A stretch of DNA of 64,000 nucleotides from Caulobacter sp. UNC279MFTsu5.1 (GCF_900114015.1 NZ_FORN01000008.1:62001-126000), one strand, 5' to 3'; numbered from the stretch's first letter, positions 51,606-61,819 are shown. Made by a program: numbers and translations. Notes: generated by a model from the letters alone, not told the origin.

Positions 51606-52082
51606 ATGCCGACAAGCCTTCTGATCACCGGCCTGCTGGCCGCCGCCTCGCCCGAACCCGCCGCCCCCGATCCGCTGGCCTATTTCGAAGGCGCCTGGAC
51701 CTGCGCCGGCCACTTCGAGCCGTCGAAGAAACCCCTGGCCTCGGAGATGGTCTTCCGCCGCGATCCCGACACCGGCGCCCTGCTGAAGCAGCATCGCGAC
51801 GCGGCGCCCGGAATCTACAAGGCGGCCGAGACCTGGAGCTTCTCCCGGGTCGCCGGCGGTTTCCGCGCCACCGTCGCCGACGGCTACAACGGCCTGCGCT
51901 GGTACGCCTCGCCGGGCTGGGAAGGCGATCGCTGGACCTGGAGCCGCCAGGGGGCGGGCGAGCCGGCCGAGCAGTTCGTCTACAGCCGCACCGCGCCGGC
52001 GCGGATGACCGTGGACTGGATGATCTCGCGGGCCGGTGCGCCGATCGTCCTGGGCGACACCCTGGCCTGCACGAAGGCCTAG
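51606..52082 (+). CDS. Hypothetical protein, DUF1579-like
   Basis: 158 residues from ATG 51606, after CGAGGA. A short hydrophobic start (T-S-L-L-I-T-G-L-L-A-A-A-S) suggests a signal peptide. The body, with Y-F-E-G-A-W-T-C-A-G-H-F early and repeated Trp-rich strands (ETWSFSRVAGGFRATV, W-E-G-D-R-W-T-W-S-R), looks like an up-and-down beta barrel of the DUF1579/lipocalin-like kind. Two Cys (T-C-A-G, L-A-C-T-K) could form a disulfide. It is divergent from the lipoprotein hydrolase with a 113-base spacer. Function unknown. Confidence 0.7.
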   Translation: MPTSLLITGLLAAASPEPAAPDPLAYFEGAWTCAGHFEPSKKPLASEMVFRRDPDTGALLKQHRDAAPGIYKAAETWSFSRVAGGFRATVADGYNGLRWYASPGWEGDRWTWSRQGAGEPAEQFVYSRTAPARMTVDWMISRAGAPIVLGDTLACTKA

Positions 52083-52152
52083 AAGACGGGGACCGGCCTG
52101 CTCCTGGCATTCGGGGGCGGCAGACATTAAGGACCGTTTTCGGCCTACGCGG

Positions 52153-52255
52153 TGCGTCCTTTGAGGCTCGCTCTTGGCTCGCACCTCAGGATGAGGCGCT
52201 TTGTTGCTGAAATCCTCATCCTGAGACGCCTCCGCGGGAGGCCTCGAAGGACGCA
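52153..52255. repeat. Palindromic intergenic repeat, TGCGTCCTT family
   Basis: TGCGTCCTTTGAGGCTC starts at 52153 and its near-complement ends at 52255 (GAGGCCTCGAAGGACGCA). Inner arms CACCTCAGGATGAGG and CCTCATCCTGAG also pair. It lies between the hypothetical gene and the ku stop. The 52083-52283 gap holds no gene. Confidence 0.65.
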
Positions 52256-52283
52256 GGGCGGTTCCCGCTCGCGACTGCCTCCC

Positions 52284-53117
52284 CTACGACGCCTTCTTGC
52301 GCGCCGCGGGCTTCTTGGTGGGCGGCTTCTTGGCCGCGCCCGGCCTGTGGCCCAGGCTCTTGCGCAGGGCCTCCATCAGGTCGACGACGTTGGTGTTCTC
52401 CGGCTCCTCGACCGTCACCTTGGCCTTGCCGCCCTTTTCCTTCTGCTTGATCAGGGCTCGCAGGGCGTCCTCGTAGCGGTCCTTGAACTGGCTGGGGTCG
52501 AACGGGCCTTCCTGCTGCTCGATGATCTTCTCGGCGATGGCCACCATCTGCGGGTCGGCCTTCCTGTCGGGGATGTCGTCGAACAGCTCGGCCGCGTCGC
52601 GCACCTCGTCGTGGCTGCGCAGGGTGTAGGCGACCAGGCCGTTGTCGCGCGGTTCGATGGCCAGCAGCCGCTCGCGCGTGTGCATGACCACCCGGCCCAG
52701 GGCGATCTTGCCCGCCCCGGCCATGGCGTCGCGGATCACGGTGTAGGCGTCCACCGCCAGCTTGCCGTCCGGCACCAGGAAATAGGGATTGTCCCAGTAC
52801 AATCGGTCGATGTCGTCAGCGTCGACGAAGCGCTCGATGTCGATGGTGCGGGTGCTTTCCAGCCGCACGCTCTCGATCTCCTCGGGCGTCAGGATCACGT
52901 AGTGGTCCTTCTCGTACTCGTAGCCCTTGACCAGGTCGGCGCGGTCGACCGGACCCAGGTCCGGGTCGGTGGCCACCATCTTGATGCGGTTGTGGGTCTT
53001 GGGGTGCAGCAGGTTGAACCGCACCTCGCCGCCGGGACTGACGGCCGTGTACATCGCCACCGGGCAGGTGACGAGCGACAGCCGCAAGTGGCCTTGCCAA
53101 GTGGGACGCGCCGCCAT
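52284..53117 (-). CDS. ku: Ku protein, bacterial non-homologous end joining
   Basis: 277 residues, typical of bacterial Ku. The core begins W-Q-G-H-L-R-L-S-L-V-T-C-P-V and continues with NLLHPKTHNRIKMVATD, VKGYEYEKDHYVILTPEE and DADDIDRLYWDNPYFLVPDG. The C-terminal tail is Lys/Pro/Ala-rich (K-K-P-P-T-K-K-P-A-A-R-K-K), as in Ku proteins that bind DNA tightly. It forms a ring that loads on double-strand ends and recruits LigD. It is 31 bases downstream of otsA on the same strand, so the trehalose and repair genes are probably co-expressed. ligD lies about 5.4 kb away on the same strand. Confidence 0.93.
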   Translation of the reverse strand: MAARPTWQGHLRLSLVTCPVAMYTAVSPGGEVRFNLLHPKTHNRIKMVATDPDLGPVDRADLVKGYEYEKDHYVILTPEEIESVRLESTRTIDIERFVDADDIDRLYWDNPYFLVPDGKLAVDAYTVIRDAMAGAGKIALGRVVMHTRERLLAIEPRDNGLVAYTLRSHDEVRDAAELFDDIPDRKADPQMVAIAEKIIEQQEGPFDPSQFKDRYEDALRALIKQKEKGGKAKVTVEEPENTNVVDLMEALRKSLGHRPGAAKKPPTKKPAARKKAS

Positions 53118-53148
53118 GGGAATGCCCTTTCCTAAAAACCGCCCAGTC

Positions 53149-54593
<1,445 letters not shown>

Positions 54594-54597
<4 letters not shown>

Positions 54598-55373
54598 GCG
54601 GCGGCCCTTCCGATTGAGGCGCTCAACCAGTCGAGCACGGCGTTGCAGTCGTTCAGGCGATAGGACGCCTGGGTGGGACGGTGGGGCGGGCCGACCAGCA
54701 CGCCGTAGCCGCCCAGGCGGGCGGCGGCGGCGAAGCCGTCCTCGTCGGTCAGGTCGTCGCCGACGAACACCGGGATCGCGCCGTCGAACGGCGGCTCGCG
54801 CAGGAAGGCCGAAACCGCCTTGCCCTTGTCCTGGCCGGGCGTGCGCAGCTCAGCGACCATGTCGCCCAGCTGCAGCGCCAGGTCCGAGGACCGCGCCAGC
54901 CGCTCGGCCGCCTCGATCACCGCGTCGGCGGCCGAGGGCGCGTTGCGATAGTGCAGGGCGACGCTGAGGGTCTTGTCCTCGAACAGCAGGCCCCTGTCGC
55001 CGCGCGCCAGGTCGCGCAGCACGTCGCGGGCGTGGTCGAGGTCGGGATGCGGCTGGACGCGGTCGACGCCATGGCCGCCGCGGCGCACCAGGCCGTGGAC
55101 GGCGGCGATGAACTTCACCCGCTCTTCCAGGATGCGGTCGACATCCTCCAGCGCGCGGCCGCTGACCACCGCCAGCCGGCCGTCCAGCACACGCGACAGG
55201 GCGTCGAGCAGCGCCGCGCGGCGAGCGTCGGGCCCCACCTGTTCGGGGCGGGGCATGATGGGGGCCAGGGTTCCGTCAAGATCGAGAAACAGCGCCGCGC
55301 GAGGCGGCAAGGCGGCTGGTGGTGGCGGCAAATCGCTCGGCGCATGCCGAACGACTGACCCGAACGCGGTCAT
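54594..55373 (-). CDS. otsB: Trehalose-6-phosphate phosphatase
   Basis: 259 residues. HAD phosphatase: motif I LFLDLDGTLAPI with the nucleophilic Asp pair, GRALEDVDRILEE, and the late block IPVFVGDDLTDEDGFAAA with the D-D-L-T-D-E motif of the family. It removes phosphate from trehalose-6-phosphate. It is the first gene of the leftward otsB-otsA-ku run. A weak GGATC-N17-CGTT stress-promoter-like sequence (one mismatch in the -35) can be read on the same strand about 35 bases upstream. Confidence 0.94.
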
Positions 55374-55509
55374 GGCGAGAAGGCCCTCTCCGATGATTAC
55401 AGGCCTTTGAAACGCGCGTTGGCGGGGTTTCGATCCCCTGGAAAGCGGCCGGGCGGAGTCACGATGCGCTCACGCGGATGTGCGTGGACGCCTGCCGCCC
55501 TTGAAAATC

Positions 55510-56199
55510 TTAGAGCGCGGCGGCCTTCAGCACCGCCTGGCCCAGACCCGCATAGTCACCGTCGAAATGGTGGCCGCCGTGCAGCCGGACCTGGCGGATC
55601 GTGGCCGCCGGCAGGGTCGGACAGATGTCCAGCCGCTCCTTGTCGCCATAGATGCAGGTCATCGGCAGGCCCTTCAGCGCCTCGACCGCCGGGGCCACGG
55701 CGAAAGAGTCGGCCGTCGCGCGGTTCAGCCAGCTGGCGGGATGGAAGGTCAGGTCGCCGTGCGGGCCGGTCCCGATCAGCACCAGCCCCTTGATTTGGCC
55801 GCGCAGGTCGGCCGGCAGCAACGGCACGATGGCCGGCAGGGCGTCGGCCCCGAACGAATAGCCGATCAGCACGATCTTCTGCCGGCCCCACTGGGCCTGA
55901 TGCCGGCGCAGCTGGTCGGCCAGGTCGTCGGCCACGGCCTGGGGCGGGCGCCTGGCCAGGAAATAGCGCAGCGAATTGACGCCCAGCACCGGCACGCCGT
56001 CGGCGGCCAGCACCTTGGCCACGCCCTCGTCCAGAGGACCCCAGCCCCCGTCGCCCGAATAGAGTACGGCCAGGGCGTCGCCCGGGGCGGCGGCCGGCGT
56101 CTCGATCAGGCGCGGCGCGACCACGGCGGCCTCGGCGACCCCGGCAAAGGCCAGGCCGAGGACGGCGGCGAGGGTCAGCAGGCGGGCGCGCGGGCTCAT
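55510..56199 (-). CDS. VirJ/AcvB-domain alpha/beta hydrolase, periplasmic
   Basis: 229 residues from ATG 56199, after AGGAAAAGC; the open frame extends 10 codons further without a ribosome site. A signal peptide (R-L-L-T-L-A-A-V-L-G-L-A-F-A-G-V-A-E-A) precedes the VirJ domain: YSGDGGWGPLDEGVAKVL, then KIVLIGYSFGADALP with G-Y-S-F-G as the nucleophile elbow, and a late HGGHHFDGDY with the catalytic His. In Agrobacterium the AcvB/VirJ group hydrolyses lysyl-phosphatidylglycerol. No MprF/LpiA partner is next to it here, so the substrate is inferred. Confidence 0.83.
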   Translation of the reverse strand: MSPRARLLTLAAVLGLAFAGVAEAAVVAPRLIETPAAAPGDALAVLYSGDGGWGPLDEGVAKVLAADGVPVLGVNSLRYFLARRPPQAVADDLADQLRRHQAQWGRQKIVLIGYSFGADALPAIVPLLPADLRGQIKGLVLIGTGPHGDLTFHPASWLNRATADSFAVAPAVEALKGLPMTCIYGDKERLDICPTLPAATIRQVRLHGGHHFDGDYAGLGQAVLKAAAL

Positions 56200-56310
56200 G
56201 CTTTTCCTATCCTCCCCAATCTTGACCATGGCGGGGCGAAGGTGGGGCGCCGGGACGGCTTTCGGGGCGGCGATGGCGAGGTTACGGCGAATTCATTTCG
56301 CCTGGCTCGC

Positions 56311-56334
56311 TACACATGTAACGCTACAAATGTA
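56311..56334. promoter_or_regulatory. Two BlaI/MecI-type operators
   Basis: TACACATGTA (56311-56320) and TACAAATGTA (56325-56334) each match the BlaI/MecI/CopY half-site consensus TACA-nn-TGTA. They are 14 bases apart, 25 bases before the BlaI-like start. This is typical autoregulation of such a repressor. Confidence 0.8.
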
Positions 56335-56358
56335 ACGCCATTCTCAGCCGAGGCCGCC

Positions 56359-56733
56359 GTGATCGAATCCCTGCCCAGACGCGAACGCGAGGTGTTCGAA
56401 ACCCTGTGCCGCCTGGAGGCCGGCACCGCCGCCGGCGTCCGCGCCGCCCTGTCCGACCCGCTCAGCGACTCCGCCGTCCGCACCCTGCTGTCTCGCCTGG
56501 AGGCCAAGGACCTGGTCGAGCGGACCCCTGGTCCCGACGGCTTCCTCTACAGCCCCGTGCAGCGCACCGAGGCCGTCGCCGCCGGGGCCCTGCGACGGAT
56601 GATCGACACTTTCTTCGCCGGCTCGGCGGCCAGCGCCGCCACCGCCCTGCTGGGCCTGGGCCAGCGCCTGACCCCCGAGGAGGCCGCCGCCCTCGAACGG
56701 ATGATCGACCAAGCCGTGGAGCGCAAGCCATGA
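56359..56733 (+). CDS. blaI: BlaI/MecI/CopY-family repressor
   Basis: 124 residues from GTG 56359, 5 bases after GAGG. The winged helix is REREVFETLCRLEAGTAAGV, SDSAVRTLLSRLEAKDLVER and then T-P-G-P-D-G-F-L-Y-S-P. The C-terminal helices (A-A-L-E-R-M-I-D-Q-A-V-E) form the dimer interface, including the site usually cleaved by BlaR1-type proteases. It overlaps the M56 gene by ATGA, so the pair is co-translated and the operators upstream imply autoregulation. The gene symbol denotes the family; a beta-lactam signal is not shown. Confidence 0.88.
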   Translation: MIESLPRREREVFETLCRLEAGTAAGVRAALSDPLSDSAVRTLLSRLEAKDLVERTPGPDGFLYSPVQRTEAVAAGALRRMIDTFFAGSAASAATALLGLGQRLTPEEAAALERMIDQAVERKP

Positions 56734-58406
56734 CCTGGGCCTTGCTCGCCGCCCTGCTGGCCAAATCCAGCCTGGTGGCCGGCGCCGGCCTGGCCTGCGC
56801 CCGGTTCCTGACCCGGCGTCCGGTCGAGCGGGTGGACATCCTGCGCGCCACGGTTTGCCTGCTGCTGGCCCTGCCGGTGATCATGAACGTCCTGCCCGCT
56901 CTGGACCTGGCCCTGCTGCCGGCGACGCCGCCGCCCGCCCCGCTTCCCGCCCTGACAGCCGAGCCGGCGCCCGGCCTGGCGACGGCGCCCGCATCGTCCT
57001 GGCCTCCGCTCGGCCTGGTCGGCGGCCTGTGGGGGCTCGGCTTCGTCGTCATCGCCGGCCGGCTGCTGCTGGGACTGCGCACCCTCGACCGCTGGACCCG
57101 CAAGGGACGCCCGGTGACCGACGGCGACTGGCTGGCGCCGCTCGAAGCCCTGCCTCCGGAGGATCGCCCCGTCCTGGTGTCCAGCGACCGGATCGCCAGC
57201 CCGCTCAGTTGGGGCGTAGCGCCCGGCGCCATCCTCGTCGACCCGGCCAGCCTGGTGCAGACCCGCGCCGCCCCGGCCATCCTGGCCCACGAACTGGCCC
57301 ACCTGCGGCGTCACGACTGGATCTTCCTGGTCCTGTCGCGGCTGGCCCTGGCGATCTTCTGGTTCAACCCGCTGGTCTGGCGCCTGCACGCCGTGCTCGC
57401 CGAGCGCTCGGAGGAAGCCGCCGACGCCGCCGCGGTCCAGACCGTCGACCGCGCCCTCTACGCCCGGGCCCTGATCGGCCTGGCCGCCTCTCCCGCCCGT
57501 CCCGTCCTGGGCGCCGCGACCGCCATGGCCGCCGACGCCCGGACGCTGAAGACAAGGATCGCCTGCATCATGACCGACACCTCCGCCCGCCGCCGGCCGC
57601 TCACCGTGGCCCTGGCCATCGCCGCCCTGGCCGCCGTCGCCACGCCCCTGGCCGCCCTGGCCGTCACCCGCCAAGCCGCCCCCCAGCAGGATTGGGTCGC
57701 GCCGCCGGTCCCGCCTGCGCCGCCCGCCGTCCCGGCGCTGGCCGCTCCCCCGGCTCCCCCGGCTCCACCAGCGCCCCCCGCGCCTCCAGCGCCTCCAGCG
57801 CCGGAAGCGATCGCGATGGCCGCGCTCGTCCCGCCACCGCCCCCGCCTCCCCCTGCACCGCCGCCTCCGCCCGAACCGCCGCCTCCGCCTCCGCTGCCCG
57901 AGCCTTCTGTCGGCTTTGGTTACAGCTCTTTCCGGTCCGCGACGCCCGAGGAGGCCAAGGCGGCCATCGAGGCCCGGGCGCAGGCCGCCGAAGCTCGGGC
58001 TCAAGCCGCCGAGGCCCGTCGCCAGGCCCATGAGGCGCGCGCCCAGGCCCGCCGCGCCGCCGACCAGGCGCGCGCCGAGGCCGACCGGGCCATGGCCGAC
58101 GGCGAATGGGCCCGCCGGATCGGCGAACAGGCCCGCCAGGAGGCCGCCCGCCAGATGGTCAAGGCCCGCGCCCAGATGGCCCAGGGCGCGGTGCAGATGC
58201 GCGAGGGCGCTCAGGAGATGCGCGAGGAAGCCGCCCGTCTGCGCGATCCCGCCTATCGCGCCCGGCGGATCGAGGAAAACCGCGGCCGGGGCAACGTCGT
58301 CACCGACGCCGAGCTGCGCGACCTGGCCGGCCGCCTGCCGGCCCAGGCCGACGAGCTGGACCGCCAGGCCGACCGCCTGGCCCAGGAGGCCCGACGGCCG
58401 ACCTAG
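56730..58406 (+). CDS. BlaR1-like M56 membrane metallopeptidase with Pro-rich and coiled C-terminus
   Basis: 558 residues. Several N-terminal transmembrane segments surround the M56 protease: ILAHELAHLRRHDWIFL carries HELAH zinc ligands, and a downstream E-E-A-A-D-A-A gives the third. After a further membrane segment near residue 300 come a long Pro-rich stretch and a Glu/Ala/Arg coiled-coil (residues about 400-520). The penicillin-binding sensor of true BlaR1 is absent. It therefore senses something else, through the periplasmic coil, and cleaves the BlaI-like repressor. The frame agrees with ATG 56730 overlapping the repressor's TGA. Confidence 0.85.
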   Translation: MTWALLAALLAKSSLVAGAGLACARFLTRRPVERVDILRATVCLLLALPVIMNVLPALDLALLPATPPPAPLPALTAEPAPGLATAPASSWPPLGLVGGLWGLGFVVIAGRLLLGLRTLDRWTRKGRPVTDGDWLAPLEALPPEDRPVLVSSDRIASPLSWGVAPGAILVDPASLVQTRAAPAILAHELAHLRRHDWIFLVLSRLALAIFWFNPLVWRLHAVLAERSEEAADAAAVQTVDRALYARALIGLAASPARPVLGAATAMAADARTLKTRIACIMTDTSARRRPLTVALAIAALAAVATPLAALAVTRQAAPQQDWVAPPVPPAPPAVPALAAPPAPPAPPAPPAPPAPPAPEAIAMAALVPPPPPPPPAPPPPPEPPPPPPLPEPSVGFGYSSFRSATPEEAKAAIEARAQAAEARAQAAEARRQAHEARAQARRAADQARAEADRAMADGEWARRIGEQARQEAARQMVKARAQMAQGAVQMREGAQEMREEAARLRDPAYRARRIEENRGRGNVVTDAELRDLAGRLPAQADELDRQADRLAQEARRPT

Positions 58407-58437
58407 GATCGAAGATCTGTCCGTCGCTCAATATCCG

Positions 58438-58480
58438 TTGTCATCCCGGACAAGCGCTGCGCGCTTTCCGGGAGGACAAC
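58438..58480. repeat. Short TGTCATCCCGG-family palindromic repeat
   Basis: TTGTCATCCCGGACAAGCGC (58438-58457) folds with GCGCTTTCCGGGAGGACAAC. It is a compact copy of the family found at 27562-27670 and inside ligD. It lies between the convergent M56 and ligD genes (58407-58492) and may terminate both. Confidence 0.65.
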
Positions 58481-58492
58481 GTGAATTGGGCC

Positions 58493-61252
58493 TCACCCCA
58501 GCCGCTTGATCGCCGCCTTCAGGGGCTTGGCGGCGTCGAAATAGCCTTCCCAGGCCGAGCTTTTGGCGATCAGGGCGGGGGCGGTGCGGATCGTGTACGT
58601 CGCAGGATCCAGCCCCGCCTTCACTTGGCTCCAGTTCAGCGGCATCGACACCGTCGCCCCCGGTCTCGCCCGGGCCGACAGCGGCGCGACGGCGGTCGAG
58701 GTGCGGTCGTTGCGCAGATAGTCCAGGAAGATCCGCCCCTCCCGCGCCGCCTTGCTCATGGTGATCAGATAGCGGTCGGGCGCGTCGGCGGCCATCCGGG
58801 CGCAGACCTCGCGGGCGAAGGCCTTGGCGGCGTCCCACGGGACCTTGTCCGACAGCGGCGTGACCACGTGCAGCCCCTTGCCGCCGGTGGTCTTGCAGAA
58901 GCTGGCCAGGCCCAGCTCCTCCAGCCGGTCGCGGACCTCGCGGGCCCCGGCGATCACGTCCTCGAAGGTGACGCCCGGCGCGGGGTCCAGGTCGAACACC
59001 AGGCGGCCCGCGACCTCGGGATCGCCCGGCTGGCCGTTCCAGGGATGGATTTCGACGGCGGCGATCTGGGCGGCGGCGACCAGGGCCTCGACCCGGTCGA
59101 ACTGGATGTAGGGCTGCTTGTCGCCCTTCACGCTGACCAGCGTGATCAGCGACGACATCCCGCGCATGGCGTGGCGCTGGAAGAAGGTCTCGCCGCCGAC
59201 GCCCTCCGGAACCCGGATGATCGAGGCCGGCCGGCCCTTGACGTGCGGCAGCATCCATTCGCCCACCGCCGCCATGTAGCGAGCCAGGTCGATCTTGCTG
59301 GCCGGCGCGCCGTCGACGTCGGGCCACAGCGGCTTGTCCGGCTTGGAGATCGTCACGCCTAGCACGACGCTGTCCGCCTTGGCGGTGACGATCGTCCGCG
59401 AGACCTTGGCGCCGGCCTTCGGGGTCGGCGTCGCCAGTTCGGCGGTCTCGGCCTTGGCCGGGACCTCGGCGGCGACTTCGCCGGCGGGAATGTCCTCGCG
59501 CAGGCCCTTGAACGCCGCCTGGCGGATCGAGCCGTCGCCGGTGAAGCCGGCATATTCGATCTCGGCCACCAGCTGCGGCCTGACCCAACGGATGTTGGCC
59601 GTCTTGCGCGGCGCGCCCTCGCCCTCGAACGGCGAGACGTCGGTCTCCAGGGCCTTCAGCCTCGGCAGCAGCTGGGCGACCTTGTCGCGTCCGAAGCCCG
59701 TGCCGATGCGGCCGACATGGGTCAGTTTGCCGTCGCGCATGACGCCGGCGATCAGCGAGCGGAACGCCGAGCCGGTCGTCGTATAGCCGCCGATCACCAC
59801 GTCGTGCCCCGCCCGGCACTTGGCCTTGGTCCAGGTGTCGCTGCGGCCCGACCGGTAGGGCGCGTCCAGACGCTTGGAGATGATCCCCTCCAGCTCCAGC
59901 TTGCAAGCCGACAGCAGCACCGCGTCGCCGGCCGTCTCGAAATGGTCGACGAAGCGCAGCCGTGGTTCGTCCTCGCCCATCATCGCCTTCAGCCGCGCCT
60001 TGCGCTCGCGCAGCGGCAGGCCGCGCAGGTCCTCGCCCTCCTGGGCCAGCAGGTCGAAGGCGAAGAAGATCAGGTCGCCGCTGTCGCCGTCCGACAGGGC
60101 CGCCTGCAGGCCGGCGAAGTCGGGCTGGCCGGCCGCGTCCAGGACCACGACCTCGCCGTCCAGGATGCTGTCGGGCAGGTCGGCGGCGGCCTCGGCGATC
60201 GCCGCGAACTTCTCGGTCCAGTCCAGGCCCTTGCGGGTGCGCAGGGTCGCGCGGCCGCCCTCGACGCGCAGCTGCATGCGATAGCCGTCGAACTTGATCT
60301 CGTGCGCCCAGCCGGGGCCGGCGGGCGGGCGGTCCAGGGACTTGCACAGCTGGGGTTCGATGAAGTCGGGCAGGACGGCGGGCTTTCCCTTGCCCTTCCT
60401 GCTGTCATCCCGGACGAGCGCGGAGCGCGAAGATCCGGGACCTCCGGAAGCGCGGCGCTCAGGCGTCGGTCCCGGGTCTGCGCTTCGCTTCGGCCGGGAT
60501 GACACGGCGGGGGCGAACGTCCGCGTCTCCTCGGCCTCCCGCTGCAGCGCCTCCCGCTCGGCCCTGGTCCGCGAGCTCCACACCGCGTCGCCCTTGCCCT
60601 TGGCCTTGAGGATGAACGGCTTTGGCCCCTTGCCCTTGCCGGCCGCGATGTCGGCCATGGTGCGGCCCGAGGCGATCGAGGCGTCCTCGTCCAGCACCGC
60701 CGTCCCCTCGCCCGGCCGCGCCGCCTCGTCGTTGTGCTTGATCAGCAGCCAGTTGGACCTCTTGCCCCCTTCTTGTCGCTTGGGGCCGTCCTTGGCGTTG
60801 CGGTCCCAGTTCATCCGCACCAACACCCACGAGCCGTGCAGCCGATCGCCCTCCAGCACGAACTTCAGCTCGCCCTTCTTCAAGGCCTTGGCCACGTCCT
60901 CGAAGCCGGGCTCGGGCGACCAGTAGCCGCGATCCCACAGCTGCACCGTGCCGCCGCCGTACTGGCCCTGGGGGATCGTCCCCTCGAAGTCGCCATAGTC
61001 CAGCGGATGGTCCTCGACCTCGACCGACAGCCGCTTGTCGGCCGGATCCAGCGACGGCCCCTTGGTCACCGCCCACGACTTCAGCACCCCGTCGACCTCC
61101 AGCCGGAAGTCGTAGTGCAGGCGGGTGGCGTCGTGCTTTTGGATCACGAACCGGGCGTGCGGCGCCGGCGCGACGGCGGCGTCGCCGCTGGGCTCGGCGG
61201 TCTTTTTGAAGTCGCGCTTGCGACGGTATTCGGCGAGCTGTCCCTGGGCCAT
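58493..61252 (-). CDS. ligD: ATP-dependent DNA ligase LigD, three-domain
   Basis: 919 residues from ATG 61252. The frame runs further upstream without protein character. Order: 3'-phosphoesterase domain (about 1-190; RFVIQKHDATRLHYDFRLE), ATP-dependent ligase (about 290-585; nucleophile Lys320 in HEIKFDGYR, then L-D-G-E-V-V-V), and primase/polymerase (about 615-919; LARYMAAVGEWMLPHVKGRP, RLVFDLDPAPG with the catalytic Asp pair). It fills, trims and seals double-strand breaks with Ku. Residues about 250-283 (60403-60504) are a palindromic-repeat insertion in the linker before the ligase. YjbR lies upstream with a 53-base gap. Confidence 0.93.
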   Translation of the reverse strand: MAQGQLAEYRRKRDFKKTAEPSGDAAVAPAPHARFVIQKHDATRLHYDFRLEVDGVLKSWAVTKGPSLDPADKRLSVEVEDHPLDYGDFEGTIPQGQYGGGTVQLWDRGYWSPEPGFEDVAKALKKGELKFVLEGDRLHGSWVLVRMNWDRNAKDGPKRQEGGKRSNWLLIKHNDEAARPGEGTAVLDEDASIASGRTMADIAAGKGKGPKPFILKAKGKGDAVWSSRTRAEREALQREAEETRTFAPAVSSRPKRSADPGPTPERRASGGPGSSRSALVRDDSRKGKGKPAVLPDFIEPQLCKSLDRPPAGPGWAHEIKFDGYRMQLRVEGGRATLRTRKGLDWTEKFAAIAEAAADLPDSILDGEVVVLDAAGQPDFAGLQAALSDGDSGDLIFFAFDLLAQEGEDLRGLPLRERKARLKAMMGEDEPRLRFVDHFETAGDAVLLSACKLELEGIISKRLDAPYRSGRSDTWTKAKCRAGHDVVIGGYTTTGSAFRSLIAGVMRDGKLTHVGRIGTGFGRDKVAQLLPRLKALETDVSPFEGEGAPRKTANIRWVRPQLVAEIEYAGFTGDGSIRQAAFKGLREDIPAGEVAAEVPAKAETAELATPTPKAGAKVSRTIVTAKADSVVLGVTISKPDKPLWPDVDGAPASKIDLARYMAAVGEWMLPHVKGRPASIIRVPEGVGGETFFQRHAMRGMSSLITLVSVKGDKQPYIQFDRVEALVAAAQIAAVEIHPWNGQPGDPEVAGRLVFDLDPAPGVTFEDVIAGAREVRDRLEELGLASFCKTTGGKGLHVVTPLSDKVPWDAAKAFAREVCARMAADAPDRYLITMSKAAREGRIFLDYLRNDRTSTAVAPLSARARPGATVSMPLNWSQVKAGLDPATYTIRTAPALIAKSSAWEGYFDAAKPLKAAIKRLG
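60403..60504. repeat. TGTCATCCCGG palindromic element inside ligD, in frame
   Basis: The outer ends are TGTCATCCCGG (60403-60413) and CCGGGATGACA (60494-60504), as in the intergenic copy at 27562-27670. The inner arms also correspond (GATCCGGGACC and GGTCCCGGGTCT). The length is 102 bases, 34 codons, so the ligD frame stays open. It encodes a Ser/Arg/Pro/Gly-rich linker peptide (for example S-S-R-P-K-R-S-A-D-P-G-P and S-S-R-S-A-L-V-R-D-D). Confidence 0.8.
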
Positions 61253-61305
61253 GGCGGGCCTCCGTATCGTGCCTGGATGAAGGCGCGCGGCGGGCGGGCG
61301 GTTCC

Positions 61306-61674
61306 CTAGCCTTCCGCGCGCTTGACCAGACTTTTGGGCGCCACCAGACGCCAGGCGTCTTGAAGGAGATCGCTCAGTTCCGCCGTCCCGATCGCCTCCA
61401 GCCGCACCAGCACGGCCGGATAGCCGCGATAGTGGTCGTCGTCCAAGAAGACCTCGGGCGCCGCCTCCAGCAGCAGTTCCTTCCGCTCCAGCCGGCAGCG
61501 CACGGCCAGCACGCCGGGCACGGGCGCCCGCCGTCCCCTGGGCGTCGCGCGCGCCAGATAGGGCCAGGACAGGCCCTTGCCGCGCACCGAAAACGTCAGC
61601 GAATCCTCGGCTTCGCCCGCCTCGACCTCGGGCAGGGCCAGCATCGCGCGCCGGATTTCGGCAAGATCGACCAT
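61306..61674 (-). CDS. MmcQ/YjbR-like protein
   Basis: 122 residues from ATG 61674; a longer upstream frame lacks a ribosome site. The YjbR fold is seen in MVDLAEIRRAMLALPEVEAG, FSVRGKGLSWPYLARA, V-R-C-R-L-E-R-K-E-L-L and HYRGYPAVLVRLEAIG, ending in the C-terminal helix D-A-W-R-L-V-A-P-K-S-L-V-K. These small proteins resemble DNA-binding domains, but no biochemical role is established. It lies 53 bases upstream of ligD on the same strand and may be co-transcribed with it. Confidence 0.8.
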   Translation of the reverse strand: MVDLAEIRRAMLALPEVEAGEAEDSLTFSVRGKGLSWPYLARATPRGRRAPVPGVLAVRCRLERKELLLEAAPEVFLDDDHYRGYPAVLVRLEAIGTAELSDLLQDAWRLVAPKSLVKRAEG

Positions 61675-61746
61675 GACCGTCACTGAAAACCCCGCGACAC
61701 GGGCATGACAATCCCCCGTCACCGGCATCCTGGCGCCGATTGTCAA

Positions 61747-61762
61747 TGACACCGGTTTCCAT
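61747..61762. promoter_or_regulatory. CCGG-centred operator upstream of the hydratase
   Basis: TGACACCGGTTTCCAT is identical over 16 bases to 21158-21173. TTGTCA (61740-61745) and, 17 bases on, TATGCA (61763-61768) form a plausible promoter that contains the site in its spacer, so bound regulator would block it. A related GAACCGGTATCC occurs before the next gene. Confidence 0.65.
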
Positions 61763-61819
61763 TATGCACGATTGAAACCCGTCAAGCGGGACAGTTGAGT
61801 GCGAGGGAGGATTCGCGGC

